From contig NC_088646.1 in NCBI RefSeq assembly GCF_964019385.1, forward strand, positions 3,229,525-3,293,524: a stretch of 64,000 nt of DNA, in the 5' to 3' direction. The notes under the pieces were generated by a model. It saw nothing but the letters and a program-made list of their open reading frames with translations, did no database searches and was not told the DNA's origin. Positions 41,733-52,250 of this stretch are shown here, in pieces (position 1 is the first letter of the stretch; every line of letters begins with the position of its first letter). This stretch comes from Sycon ciliatum (taxonomy: Eukaryota; Porifera; Calcarea; Leucosolenida; Sycettidae). The position numbers and the translations under genes are program-made.

Positions 41733-44700
41733 ATGGAACCATCAGCAAAAAGAAATCCGCCGCCACGGTCCGTTGACGAAGCAAGGCGGCTGATCTCGGA
41801 CGCCATTCAGGCAACTGGACTCCAGTTGAGTGGTGGATTGGACACTGATGTAGAAATCCCTTTGGGGGAGATCTACGTCAATCTTCAACTGTTAGATCAG
41901 GCTCGGCTGAAAAGCCTGCTTTGTGATGAGTCAATGGTGGGCTCAAAGCCTTCCGAGCGGCCGTTGGAACATGAAATGCCACTGGACGAACTGTTGGCGT
42001 CCAAGTCCGATCACGGAACCAATTCAGCAAACAATGCGCTAGCTCTTGGTAGTGGTGGGACCGGGAAATCGACTGCTTTTCTCCTATCTGCCGTGTACAA
42101 ATGGAGTAGAGGAGAGCTGTGGAGAGACAGGTTCGATCTTGTGTTTGCTGTGCCTCTGCGAAAACCAGCAGTACAAAAGGCCAAGAGTTTGCACGAGCTT
42201 CTCTCCACCAAATTGAAAAGCATGGATATGGATGATGACGAGCTGCAAGAGTTGGCACGTCACCTTCGCTCTAATCCACACCGATTGTGCTTGATCCTGG
42301 ATGGACTTGATGAATGTAGACTTTCCGGTCTAAGCACGTACATGAACGACCTCGTCTTACGGAAAGGCAGTGTGAGTGCGGCAAGCGTTATAGTGACATC
42401 ACGGCCATGCCAAGATGCGTCGAATCTCTCCCACTGTGGAAAATATCGTCGGAAAGTGGAAGTTCTTGGGTTCTCTGATTCAGGTGTGAAGAGTTACATA
42501 CGTCGAGCTCTGGAACCCGAGAAGGCGCAGCTTATGATGCTCCACTTGCAAAAGGACCCAGAGCTGAAAACTCTGCTCCGCACTCCGCTGTATGCCGCTA
42601 CTCTGTGTACTATGTATAAGGCTGGCTTCAAAGTGCCTCACAGCATCACGCGTATATACGAGATGATGGTAATGCGCATCCTGGCGGGCCGTAGTACTGA
42701 CTGTGTGACCCGCGGCCTGGAAGCGGCAAGTGTTGCACTTCAAGAATCAGAAGCGGTGCGCAGCCTTGGTCGCTTGGCGTACAGCATGCTTTTGGAGAAT
42801 CAATACGAGTTTGCCAAGTCGAAAGTCGAGCCAGCGGTGCATGGTCTCGGATTCTTGCGATCAAGCCCTGAAGGGATTGCTGCCGGTGAGATACTCTGCT
42901 GGTTTCATCACGCGACTTTCCAGGAATACTTTGCTGCATTGTACAAGACACGCCTGTGCGACTGGTGCAAGCAAGCGTCGCTAATGGAGATCACGGTGGA
43001 GCTTGAAACGATGCAAGCCATTTCACCCCTGTGCTGGCAGTTTATGCTTGCAATGTTGCCGTCTGAAGACGTCGGAGTTGTCCTGGAAATGATCTGGGAG
43101 AACGCCATTTCCAAAGACAACCCTGCCAGTCAGGACGAGCCCAGTGAGCGGAGTGAGGACAGTGGTGACGACGACGACGAAGACAACGGAGACGAAGACG
43201 ACAGAGACGGAGACGACGAAGACGACGGAGACGGAGACGACGAAGACGACGGAGACGAAGATGACGGAGACGAAGACGACGGAGACGACGAAGACGATGG
43301 AGTCGACGAAGACGTCGGAGACGACGAAGACCTCAAAGATACGGATGAAAGCAACAATGCATCCCCACCAGATGCATCCCCACTGACATCCCAGGAAAGC
43401 GAATTGGCTATGGACTCTGCTGGAAAAGACCTGTATAGCTCACCAAGGATGAAGACACAGCACGAAACCACGCGGGGAGGGCGAAAGTCATCATCCCACA
43501 ATGACAATTCCGGGTACGTGCTTAAAAGCTGTGAAGAAGGCCCTCCGTCAAGTTCTTCCAACAGCTCCGAAGATTCCATTACCAACCCTGATAAGTGGGC
43601 ACGGGGAAATCCTGATCCTGATATGTTCGGCAACAGTGAAAGTGGAGATTCGACGGAGATCTCTTCCGACACAGGCTCAAGTGGAGGCTCAGGATCGGCT
43701 CCAGCACTACATGCTGAGCCAGTGGTGCTCCGGCTGCCCCGTCACAGGGAGATGGTTCTTAAATTCCTGACCGATGTCCTCGCCCGACCTGTCCTGGAGG
43801 CGCTGGCCAAAAGCCTGCTTTCGGGCCACACAAAGGATGTTGACGGCAGGATCAAAAACGAATTTCCAGTGAAAGAAGAACACTCGGACAGTCTGTATCT
43901 TCTAACAATGGTGAAGCTCTGGGAAAAATTGGAAAAGACGCCAACGTCGACACTGATCCTGCACGCGTTACAGAAGATAGACAAAACAGCTGCAGAAGGG
44001 TTTCACAAACTACTTCGGGCAGAAGCTCAGAATGTTGCTATCAAACCAAGACCGGCTAAAACAGGACGTGAGCGGTTTTGCCTGCTGCGACTTCTCATCG
44101 CGCTTTGCGAACACGCTTCGTTCAACGCTACATCATGCAAAGGTAAATGCACTCTATTGCCGCTTGTGTTTCCTGATGGCCTTATCATTTCCATCGAACG
44201 TGTGGCTGCTTCGCTTGATCACCGTGCCTGCTCTGCAATTAGCCATATCATTTCCGATCACGATTGTATTTCATTTCCTAGCATAAACCTAGAAGATTGC
44301 ATAATGATGGATGCTGGCTTTTCCATGGTCAGCGCAAGCCTGAGCGCCCGGAGGAACCTGGACGTTCGCGTTCTGGACGTTCGCGGTGCTGCGATACGCG
44401 ATTCTGCGCTCCTCGTATCTGCCATCGATGCGTTGAAAGCTGACCTACTTGATGTCTATGTTGGCGACAACCCGACTGGTCGAGAGGGTCTGGTGGCTGT
44501 ATGCCGGGCAGTCTCGACATGCACGCATGCTCGCTACGTTGACGTTTCCAGCATGAACAATGCCGGGCCTGCAACCGTCGAGTGCATAACTGAAATAGTT
44601 AAGCAATGCACGGAGCTCTGTGAGTTGATTTTGTCATGGAATAACATCAAACCAGACCACCCGGAGCAGTCCACACGCCTCGTCAATGCCGTGGAGGCTC

Positions 44701-44825
44701 ACTGTTATCTTGAAACCATCGAAGCCAAAGGCCCGGACAAGAGTCGCGGCTTTCAGGATTCATGGTTGAACCTCCAACTCTCTTCCCTCGCTCAGAAGTC
44801 GAAGTTTGATTACATAACACTGTGA
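41733..44825 (+). CDS. NACHT (NLR-type) protein, unit 3
   Basis: Intact 1030-residue frame from the ATG at 41733. One replacement against units 1 and 2: G to T at 43592 changes Glu621 to Asp (numbered from the upstream GTG), in the Ser-rich linker between the acidic tract and the C-terminal part. All NACHT motifs are unchanged. It lies 151 bp after the 3' end of RAG1-like copy 3. Confidence 0.9.
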   Translation: MEPSAKRNPPPRSVDEARRLISDAIQATGLQLSGGLDTDVEIPLGEIYVNLQLLDQARLKSLLCDESMVGSKPSERPLEHEMPLDELLASKSDHGTNSANNALALGSGGTGKSTAFLLSAVYKWSRGELWRDRFDLVFAVPLRKPAVQKAKSLHELLSTKLKSMDMDDDELQELARHLRSNPHRLCLILDGLDECRLSGLSTYMNDLVLRKGSVSAASVIVTSRPCQDASNLSHCGKYRRKVEVLGFSDSGVKSYIRRALEPEKAQLMMLHLQKDPELKTLLRTPLYAATLCTMYKAGFKVPHSITRIYEMMVMRILAGRSTDCVTRGLEAASVALQESEAVRSLGRLAYSMLLENQYEFAKSKVEPAVHGLGFLRSSPEGIAAGEILCWFHHATFQEYFAALYKTRLCDWCKQASLMEITVELETMQAISPLCWQFMLAMLPSEDVGVVLEMIWENAISKDNPASQDEPSERSEDSGDDDDEDNGDEDDRDGDDEDDGDGDDEDDGDEDDGDEDDGDDEDDGVDEDVGDDEDLKDTDESNNASPPDASPLTSQESELAMDSAGKDLYSSPRMKTQHETTRGGRKSSSHNDNSGYVLKSCEEGPPSSSSNSSEDSITNPDKWARGNPDPDMFGNSESGDSTEISSDTGSSGGSGSAPALHAEPVVLRLPRHREMVLKFLTDVLARPVLEALAKSLLSGHTKDVDGRIKNEFPVKEEHSDSLYLLTMVKLWEKLEKTPTSTLILHALQKIDKTAAEGFHKLLRAEAQNVAIKPRPAKTGRERFCLLRLLIALCEHASFNATSCKGKCTLLPLVFPDGLIISIERVAASLDHRACSAISHIISDHDCISFPSINLEDCIMMDAGFSMVSASLSARRNLDVRVLDVRGAAIRDSALLVSAIDALKADLLDVYVGDNPTGREGLVAVCRAVSTCTHARYVDVSSMNNAGPATVECITEIVKQCTELCELILSWNNIKPDHPEQSTRLVNAVEAHCYLETIEAKGPDKSRGFQDSWLNLQLSSLAQKSKFDYITL

Positions 44826-46217
44826 ACAACATGCTGTGAAAAAAAACGCAATCAGCCATGAGAAATTTGTGCTTTGATATGACACTACCGGTACTATTGC
44901 AGGTATACAGCCACTTGAATATTTTACTATCGCATTTCCCGCAGAACAAGTTCTTCTTGAAGGATCCCCAAGAACCTGGCCAAATTTCGCTCAGTATCAC
45001 GCTATGCAATACGGGCTGACTTCATCAGTCTTTCCTACCTCGATCTACTGCCCAGCTCTCATTGACTATTTCGGAAGCTGCAGTAACTGTTATAATAAGT
45101 AGATGTGTGCAATCACTTTTTTTTTTGCTTTTGTATTGTCTGGCCGGTGTAGTTTCAACAGCTACCTCTATATTTGTTGGCGTCGAATTAGACTGCCTCG
45201 TTGCATTTGTTATAATTTTGCCCCAGGGAACATTCTTTTTTTGGGGAGCGATTCCTGTATATGCTGTATACGTAGACGTGAGCCAGGCGCATGCGCGCCT
45301 GGCTCATGGGCTGTTTTGCATGCTTGCCGTGCTGGACTAGACGTCCGAGAATGTGAGCTCTTTTTCCTTGTCCTTCAGTTCTTTCATTATTAGAATAACC
45401 ATACGAACCTGTGTAATGCTGTGTGCGGGCCCTTACTGCCAGACATAACAGTGGGCCAAGTATACATGTACAATGTACTTCAGTATACCAACCAACTAAC
45501 CGCATGGGCCGAAGTTCCCTTCTGCACATTATAGATTGGGTATAACGACCTCGAAAATAACGACAGATCGAATTTACTGACACTTTTTTGGTGCCCGAAG
45601 ACCTGGAAATGCATCGAATATAACGACTTTCCTCTTGTATATCAGGCGGAGTGGAATGCATGGGCCATGGCCCATGTCTGTGTCACATGCCCGGACCTCT
45701 GATCTGGGTCACTCCACGCGTGCTGACTGCTAGTGCTAGGCTGGGCATTGCACACTCGCCGCAGCGCAGCGCAGTGCAGCCGTGTAGTTGCTATGCATGA
45801 CTTTTGGCTTGAACTATGCATGCAAGACACAGTCATGCACATGCACGTTCGAAATCCACATGCATTACATGACGTGTTTGTTATGCACATGCATACCGTA
45901 TTATCTCCATTATAACAATATAAGCCCAGGGTTTATATTTTTCAACCAGTCCGGACCCCGGGCTTATATTAGAGACTGGGCTTGTAGATTTTCGACCATC
46001 TGGCACATGTTACATTGGTTGTTAATTTTATGTTATACCAGTGGCACAAAGTATCCCAGCATCTACCGTGTGAGTCGCGACCGTGCGGTTTTGTGCTTCC
46101 TGGTACTACTACTAGTATACTCGAGTCTGAACTTTTATCTCGGAGGTCACACACACACACACTCACCACACTATGTTTTTATGTGATACTGTGTTAAGGT
46201 AGGTACACTGTATAAGT
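44826..46217 (+). other. unit 3, sequence after the NACHT gene to the array's right end
   Basis: Copy of 27678-29068 with one extra T in a T run near 45118. The shared sequence ends at GTATAAGT (46217), where the next bases differ from the internal junctions. Confidence 0.7.
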
Positions 46218-46292
46218 ATAGGATATTGACCAAGACGAGGTCTATATTTACCATAATATTATAGACCGAAGTCGAGGTCAATATCCTATTTA
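46218..46292. mobile_element. small imperfect palindrome at the array's right edge (miniature element?)
   Basis: TAGGATATTGACC at the left and GGTCAATATCCTA at the right are complements, with further imperfect pairing (AGACGAGGTCTATA with TATAGACCGAAGTC) inside. It starts within one or two bases of the array's right breakpoint. Too short to carry a gene. Confidence 0.7.
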
Positions 46293-46394
46293 TCACGATT
46301 CCTTTGCCATAACCCCAAAATTTGAACCTTTAGGAGCTATTTTAACCTTTTTAGTATAGCATTAATTGTACTATAGTGTACATAGGCGGTTGCC

Positions 46395-46790
46395 TATTTT
46401 GGGTACAAGACTGTATTAGAACAACAGGGTTCAGCATCTGCAGCCCAGTTGTGGGTTTGAATCCTGCTTATTCTCTTGCTTTGTCTTCTTTCTTTCAAAT
46501 TTTCTTTTTGAAGTGGAGAGAAAATTTCTCAAGTCCCGCCAAAGAAGTTTTCTCTCCACTTCAAAAAGACAATTTGAAAGAAAGAAGACAAAGTGAGAAG
46601 AAGTTTTGAGGCTGCCTGCAGTTTCATAGTATTTTTTTTCAAAGAAGACAAAGGAAGAGAATAAGCAGGATTCGAACCCACAATAGTATAAATCTCAAGC
46701 GACCCCTTATACCACCTAGCCACTGTGCTGCAGATGCTGAACTCGGCCTCAGCGACACTTCAGTGCACCAAAAAGTGGGAAGGAGCGGAC
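46395..46790 (-). repeat. tRNA-derived SINE with an inverted partial copy (hairpin)
   Basis: On the minus strand, 46740-46660 reads GCACAGTGGCTAGGTGGTAT followed about 40 bases later by GTGGGTTCGAATCCTGC, which resemble polymerase III A and B boxes. The plus strand at 46430-46475 carries a degenerate copy (GTGGGTTTGAATCCTGC). The two halves pair through 46480-46530 and 46548-46600. The outer part near 46740-46785, CACTTTTTGGTGCA in its complement, recurs at 50016-50035. Confidence 0.6.
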
Positions 46791-47123
46791 ACAGGGAGGG
46801 GGAGGGTGACAAATGGAAAGATGATACACGTAGCAGAGTAAAAAGGGTGTTCAGGGAAGGTTCACACTGAGAGGGCATCTGTGGCTGAGTGCCAGTTTCG
46901 ACTGCGGCCTGAGAGACTTGGCGCCTTCCTTGAATGCCTGCATTCCTTTCTGCGTGGGAAGGTCCGTAGCAGGGCCACCAATCCATGATGCTACGGTAGG
47001 TCCGCTTGATAACGAGCTTGAGAAGGTCTGCACCACTCGGCGGTGACTGACAGATTTCCACTCACCTACCCAGCTGCCATGGCAGAATAGTCAACCCAGG
47101 TTTATTTGATTTGCTTATTTATT
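46791..47123. other. no gene recognised
   Basis: No convincing exon or repeat between the SINE-like hairpin and the hAT-like element. Confidence 0.5.
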
Positions 47124-47131
47124 TGAATTTC

Positions 47132-47992
47132 TAGGGGTGAAACGAACATCGAATTTTGAATACGAACGAACTCTCACACTAACGAACGAACTCGAACGAA
47201 CATTCTCCATTATGTATTTCATGGATGAATTTTTTTTTGAAGACCATAGTTAATTTATTATTATTTTATTACAGTCTGTCAGTACTGGCGTTCTCTGTAC
47301 TTGGCTGGCCACAGTTCAGACGGTGTACGATACATATACACTGCCAGAACAGAAATGTTTTTTTATCGCGTCCGCCTGAGCTGAATCACAGGGTTTTGCA
47401 GGTAGCTGCAAAGTCCATCACCATCGTCCGGACGAGAGTTTTCTTCTCATCGCTAGCTCAGGTCGTCAGAGCAGGAGAACGGTACTTCTTGACGTGGGTA
47501 CGAAGATTGCTTGTCGTCGCTCTGCTGTGTGATAGAAAATTTTTGAAATTGAGAAAATGACTTCGTCTTTCCCGACCACTTTATCAAATTCCGCTCCAAC
47601 TCCGGATCGCGATGAAAGGCTCGAATGTTTTGACATGATTGCAACGAGTGCACGTTTGCTTTCAGGAACAGATGTCACAAGCGACTCGAATCCTTTCACT
47701 ACGAGTACAAATCTAACTCAAACGGACACACAGAAATATTTCAAGAAACTTTGTCCCGACGCGACACTCAACTCCTTCAACTTGCTTCAACTTCAAGTGA
47801 TCATCAAGGCAAACACAGTCGATCAGCGTGCAAGCTCACGATCTCCCAACCTCCGCGGCTCCTTCGTGATCTAGTCACAAGCGATCTTTATGCTTGCTTG
47901 CTGTGTTCGTTTATCAATCTTGCGAGTTCGTTCGTTCGTTTTCAAATTTTTCGAACGAATATTCGAACTTTCGTTCGTTCGTTTCACCCCTA
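47132..47992. mobile_element. hAT-like non-autonomous element with 8-bp flanking repeat
   Basis: The ends TAGGGGTGAAACGAAC and GTTCGTTTCACCCCTA are inverted, extended by GAACGAACTC-like repeats on both sides. Flanks TGAATTTC (47124-47131) and TTTATTTC (47993-48000) match at six of eight bases, consistent with an aged 8-bp hAT duplication. A 105-residue open frame at 47557-47874 does not resemble a hAT transposase to me. Non-autonomous status is inferred. Confidence 0.7.
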
Positions 47993-48084
47993 TTTATTTC
48001 TACCCTTCCTCTCTCCGTACTTCTGCCCCCCCCCCCTCTCTCATTCCTTCTGTCGTCCACATGTATCACCCACTCTCCCCGAGG

Positions 48085-48590
48085 CTAGTGCCAAGTTACA
48101 GTCCAACATAGATGGCGTTATTCATTGGATGGAAAAATGGAAATTGCAGCCCAACTCTTGCAGCCCAACTCTTCGAAAACTGCCCCCCCCCCCCCCCAGT
48201 TGTTCCTGTGACCTATCTTCATTAGAAACCAGTCCCTTCACCTTTCCAGGCACCACAACCCCGCTCTGCATCGTTGAAAAACACAAGCATCTTGGCGTCA
48301 TTATTGACCAACTCTTAACCTGGAAATCCCAGGTCGAAAATTTAGACAGCCGTGCTAGCTCAGTAATGGCTTCTCTTACTTTTCAGTTCCCCTTTCATTC
48401 TTTTTCTTTCTCCCGTCTAGCTCTATCACCGCCATGGCTGGCTATCGCCCACATCACCATTTCATTGGCTAGTGCCACGTGATTGTGAATAAATAAATAA
48501 ATAAATAAATAAAGGAGGCGAAATCGCCTGTTTGTGGTGCGACGTTAAATAAACTTCTACAACAACAACAACAACAACAACCCGTCTAAA
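48085..48590 (+). mobile_element. LINE 3' fragment with reverse-transcriptase tail and repeat-rich 3' end
   Basis: The plus strand reads LQSNIDGVIHWMEKWKLQPN, then EKHKHLGVIIDQLLTWKSQV, the end of a LINE reverse transcriptase. Poly-C expansion interrupts it near 48183-48198. The 3' end has ATAAATAAATA, GCGACGTTAAATAAAC and a final (AAC)n, a tail type common in invertebrate LINE/SINE partners. Strongly 5' truncated. Confidence 0.65.
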
Positions 48591-48697
48591 ACTTGACAAG
48601 CGCGATGCTACTAACTAGTATCACATACATTGTACAAGTCTTTCCGCAGTCGCGACTGGTACTCAGCCACAGATAGATGCCCTCTGAGCCCTCCCTG

Positions 48698-48986
48698 TAG
48701 CCATTGGCGGACTATGCTCGGCCAATCGTCTAATTATTATGCTTTTGATTATGCCAACAAATATGCTGAATTATGCTCGGTTCCACTATGTATGCACGCT
48801 GTACATAGAGGATTGAGAAACCACGCATACACACACGGCCATGCCCTAAGCATAATTTTGTCTAAACCGAAAGATTATGCCGACCTTACACGTTGGAATC
48901 CGTATATTATTATGCCGGAGCATAATTTTTTGACGAAATCCCAAGATTATGCCAAATATTATGCCGGTATAATCCGCCAAGGGCTA
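48698..48986. mobile_element. TA-flanked miniature element
   Basis: TAGCCATTGGCGGA at the left and TCCGCCAAGGGCTA at the right are inverted with one mismatch. Both include TA at the outside, as in TA-targeting superfamilies. The interior is built of ATTATGC-type repeats. No coding capacity. The LINE reverse transcriptase frame begins immediately after its right end. Confidence 0.7.
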
Positions 48987-49970
48987 TGACAAGGCTCTGT
49001 TGCCTATTATCTCAAATATCCTTGAGCGCATCGTACATTCGCAACTCACTGAATTCTTGACCACCCACAGCCTCTACCCAGATTGCCAGTTCGGATTCCG
49101 GAAACAGCACTCAACAGAGGATGCTGTTGTGATGGCATCAGAGGCCTTTGCCAATGCCAAAGACTCCGGACTCTCAACTTGCGCCGCCTTTGTTGACATG
49201 TCGAAGGCATTCGACAAGGTTCAACATGGCACCCTCATCCGCGACCTCTTCAGTATTGGTGTTGGTGGAAGTGCGCTGAATTGGTTGGCAGACTACTTAA
49301 GTGACCGGCAGCAAAGAGTTGTCATTGGGAACCAGCACAGCAAGGTATTCCAGCCCAGCAGTGGTGTGCCCCAGGGTTCCGTACTTGGTCCTCTGCTGTT
49401 TGTCCTCTATGTCCGTGGTGTGGCAGCTGAAGTGCAACCGTATGGTGTGCGGACAGTTCAGTTCGCAGATGACATCATGCTCTATATTAGTAGCAGGGAC
49501 AAACATCAGCTGGAACGCAGTATGTCTTCTGCAGTTACACACCTGGCCAGATGGCTTGCCAGCAGGAACCTGGTACTAAACGAGAGTAAAACCCAGATTT
49601 TGTTCATCCCTGCCCATCGTTCTGTGAACCCTCGTGTCAGCGTTATGTGCTCTGGAGTTCAACTGGCACAAGTAGAATCCGCAAAGTATCTTGGTGTCCA
49701 CATGGACCAAGATCTCAAGTGGACCACAATGGTCAACCAGATCGCCAAGCGAGCTGCCTGTAAAATAGCTGTCCTGTTTAGAAACAGGCGCTGCATGCCC
49801 TTCCCGTGCCGCATCACGTACCTGAAGTCCCTGATCCTTCCTGACTTCATGTATGCTAGAAACTGTTTCTCTGCTGGCCTCACCTCACATCAGCTCGAGC
49901 GCCTAGAGCGTCTACTCAAGCGCCCATTTTTCACCATACAAGTGTACCATGCCTGGTGAGTGGTGTACTC
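48987..49970 (+). mobile_element. LINE reverse transcriptase fragment
   Basis: A long open frame reads PIISNILERIVHSQLTEF, QFGFRKQHSTEDAV, the catalytic AFVDMSKAFDKV, GVPQGSVLGPLLF, VQFADDIMLY and AKYLGVHMDQDLKW, the standard order of non-LTR reverse transcriptase motifs with FADD at the active site. It starts directly at the TA-flanked miniature element and ends before its C-terminus near 49959. The piece is free of stops over 310 residues and therefore fairly young. The clade is CR1/Jockey-like by motif style, not proven. Confidence 0.85.
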
Positions 49971-50545
49971 CCCCGGCCCCCTCCCCTCCCCCCTAGCCCC
50001 TGTGCCTCTCCTCCCCACTTTTTGGTGCATTGAAATGTCGCTGAAGCCGAGACCTCAGCCTCAGCCTCAGGTCGGCGGAGATGCTCCAGTTTCACCACCA
50101 CAGTTGTGTCTGCAGTGACCTCTATCATGCACTATTATTCTGTTCTCGAGCTACGTTCGTGGTTTCTCGTAAAAAACAAAAAAAAACAAAAACAAACATG
50201 TATGATGTAGTAACCAGAAAACAGTGTAGCTCGGGTCGTACACAGCTCAACTTGTAGGTCGCTTTTGCCTTTAAAGTTTTCATGCTTCTCCTTCGTTTCG
50301 TTTTCATGGCTCGTGCGAGAGCTCAGTGATCAGCTGGACATAATCATAGATTTTTTATTGTAGTGTTGGGATAAGGACACCCTGGATACTACTGTCTCTG
50401 GTTGATGTTACTGTACAAGCATAAGGTTGCATCTCGGAGTCATTCAGTCCGCAAGGTTCGCGCTCGCTGTGTAGATCTACCGGTACATAATCATTGATTC
50501 AGTCAAAGTCACTGAAGCTACTGTGTTGCAGGTCACGCCGTGACG
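49971..50545. other. repeat tail, then probable 5' region of the kinase gene
   Basis: 50016-50085 shares CACTTTTTGGTGCA and CGAGACC-TCAGGTCGGCGGAG with repeats at 46.75 and 60.05 kb. An acceptor-like TGTGTTGCAG ends at 50531, so a 5' untranslated intron or an upstream coding exon is possible. Confidence 0.5.
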
Positions 50546-50559
50546 GGTGTGTGCCTCCA

Positions 50560-52195
50560 ATGCCAATGGCTTCGCTTCATTCAAGTTTCGAAGCAGTTGG
50601 TAGTGATGTTGAAGAGCAGCCGTCCATCCTGCACCGCGCTCGCTCCTCGGATTTCCAGTTCGTCGGATTGGTAGCCAGCGGCTCTCAGAGTAGTGTATTC
50701 GCTGTACGATGCACGCTGGAAGGACTGCCGCCTAATAAATTATACGCGCTCAAGATGTTCTACCACGAAATCGGTACTACTAGTTGGTCGGACGCTGCAG
50801 CGGCAACATCTTACGCTCGGTCGCCCTCACCTAAAACTGCAATCGACGACACGATGACCAGCCAGTCCAACTGTACTGGAGACCAGAAGTGGCTGAAACG
50901 CAGTCGAGTCCTGAGACACAAGAATATCGTTGGTATTTTGACCTGGTTTGAGGATACCATCGAGGATGACCTGTGGAAGAAGCTAACTGAGGATGTGAAG
51001 GGCACAATCGAGCAGTCGGTTTTTACGCGTGGTGGTCGCCGTGCTCAGTTTGTATTGTTTGATCTCCATGTTCCGCTAGTAGTCTGCCGCAGCGGTCTGT
51101 CTGGCGACAGGCCACTGCCTGGCGACAGACCACCGCCCTACGCACAGGCCAAGAAATTCGCCATGCAACTGCTGGATGCTTTGTGCTTCTTGAGGGACCA
51201 TGGCATAGTGCACTGCGACCTGAAATTGGAGCACTTGCTAATGAAGAGCGATGGCAACTTGCAGAGCAATGGTGACATTGTCCTGGCAGGAATTGGCCAT
51301 GAGGAGTACCTGTACCTCAAAGAGGGCTCACAATACATTCCCTGTGAACGGAACAACGACCAGCATGTTGCGCCTGAGGTTCACAATCAGCATACTCGCC
51401 CACGGTCTCCTTGGACTGAGTACGCCATTGACAGACAGACCAGCTGGGCTGTGGGCGTCCTAATATACGAGTTTGTGATGAAAACTCATCCGCTACCAAA
51501 CTATCCAATCGTATACCGCATATACAGAACTAGAGATGGAGGCGGCGGTGATCTTGAGGTGGTGTACGACATGGAAGATGTCAACATTCAGCCATTACCC
51601 AGCGAATACTTGCCGGAATTCAACACGTTGGTGATGGCATTGCTCGAACCGGACCCTGACAAACGTCCCGTCCTCACTGACGCTCAACTTTACCTAGAAG
51701 CACTTCACACCAGCTCAGCAGATCACCTGCTCCAAGAAGTTGTAAAGGCGCAACAAGTGCATGAGAAGCTCAAGGAGAACACCAGCAGGCTACGTGAGGA
51801 GAACTGTGTCCTGGAGAAGCGTCTCCAGGGCCACACCAGTGACATGAAGCAACTCCAACAGCATCACGCAGTCCTGGCAGAATCAATCACTGAACTCGAA
51901 GGTCAGCATGAAAACCTGAACGTTCTCATGCTGAAATATGAGACTAAACCACTGGCTGCTGTCCTGAAAGAGATTTCAGAACGGCGCAGCGACCTGCGCA
52001 AACGCCTCATTGCAATCAACAAGGAGGACACACAGGATGCTGCACCCACACAGCTGCTCTGTTTGGATGTGGAGAAGTTGCTCAAGGTAATGGAGACAGC
52101 AATGGCACGAGTCAGCGAGCTCCAAGTGCTGCTTGAGAGACTGCCGAAACAGTGGTTTCAGACGACTGGTTTGGGTTTGGCACCATCGTCGAGAG
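50560..52195 (+). CDS. PINK1-like kinase-domain protein with C-terminal coiled coil, main exon
   Basis: The start is taken at the ATG at 50560, 30 bp after an acceptor-like TTGCAG. Residues 36-50 hold a degenerate glycine loop (LVASGSQSSVFAV) and the VAIK-type Lys is in YALKMF (65). HCDLKLEH (218-225) keeps the catalytic Asp. The DFG site reads AGIG (243-246), losing the metal-binding Asp. The APE is present (271-273), then DRQTSWAVGVLIYEF and LPSEYLPEFNTLV, LLEPDPDKRP. The order RNN--VAPEV, WAVGVLIYE and LP--LP--LV-ALL matches human PINK1 from memory. A coiled coil follows (about 385-545). Probably a pseudokinase or atypical kinase. The exon ends at GAG|GTGAGA in phase 1. Confidence 0.7.
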
Positions 52196-52250
52196 GTGAG
52201 AAGATACTGGGCTGTTTTTTTCATTGTGTTTTTAAAATCATGTATTTCAG

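Larger units (their letters stand above)
20511..46217 (+). repeat. tandem array: three ~8.57-kb units (RAG1-like element plus NACHT gene)
   Basis: Unit 1 is 20511-29068, unit 2 is 29084-37642 and unit 3 is 37658-46217. A 15-nt filler stands at each internal junction. Offsets between units are 8573-8575. Differences noticed: a T run of 6 versus 7 at ~20826, C versus T at 21986/30560/39134 (silent), G to T at 43592 in unit 3, and a T run of 9, 9 and 10 at ~27970/36543/45118. That is only a handful in 8.57 kb. The array is either a very recent amplification, kept uniform by conversion, or an assembly product. Confidence 0.97.

Noticed and set aside
20511-46217. The 8.57-kb unit itself as a single giant transposon
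   Set aside because: The unit's ends share no inverted or direct repeats beyond the junction filler, and the outer borders do not show a target duplication. The TIR element occupies only part of the unit.
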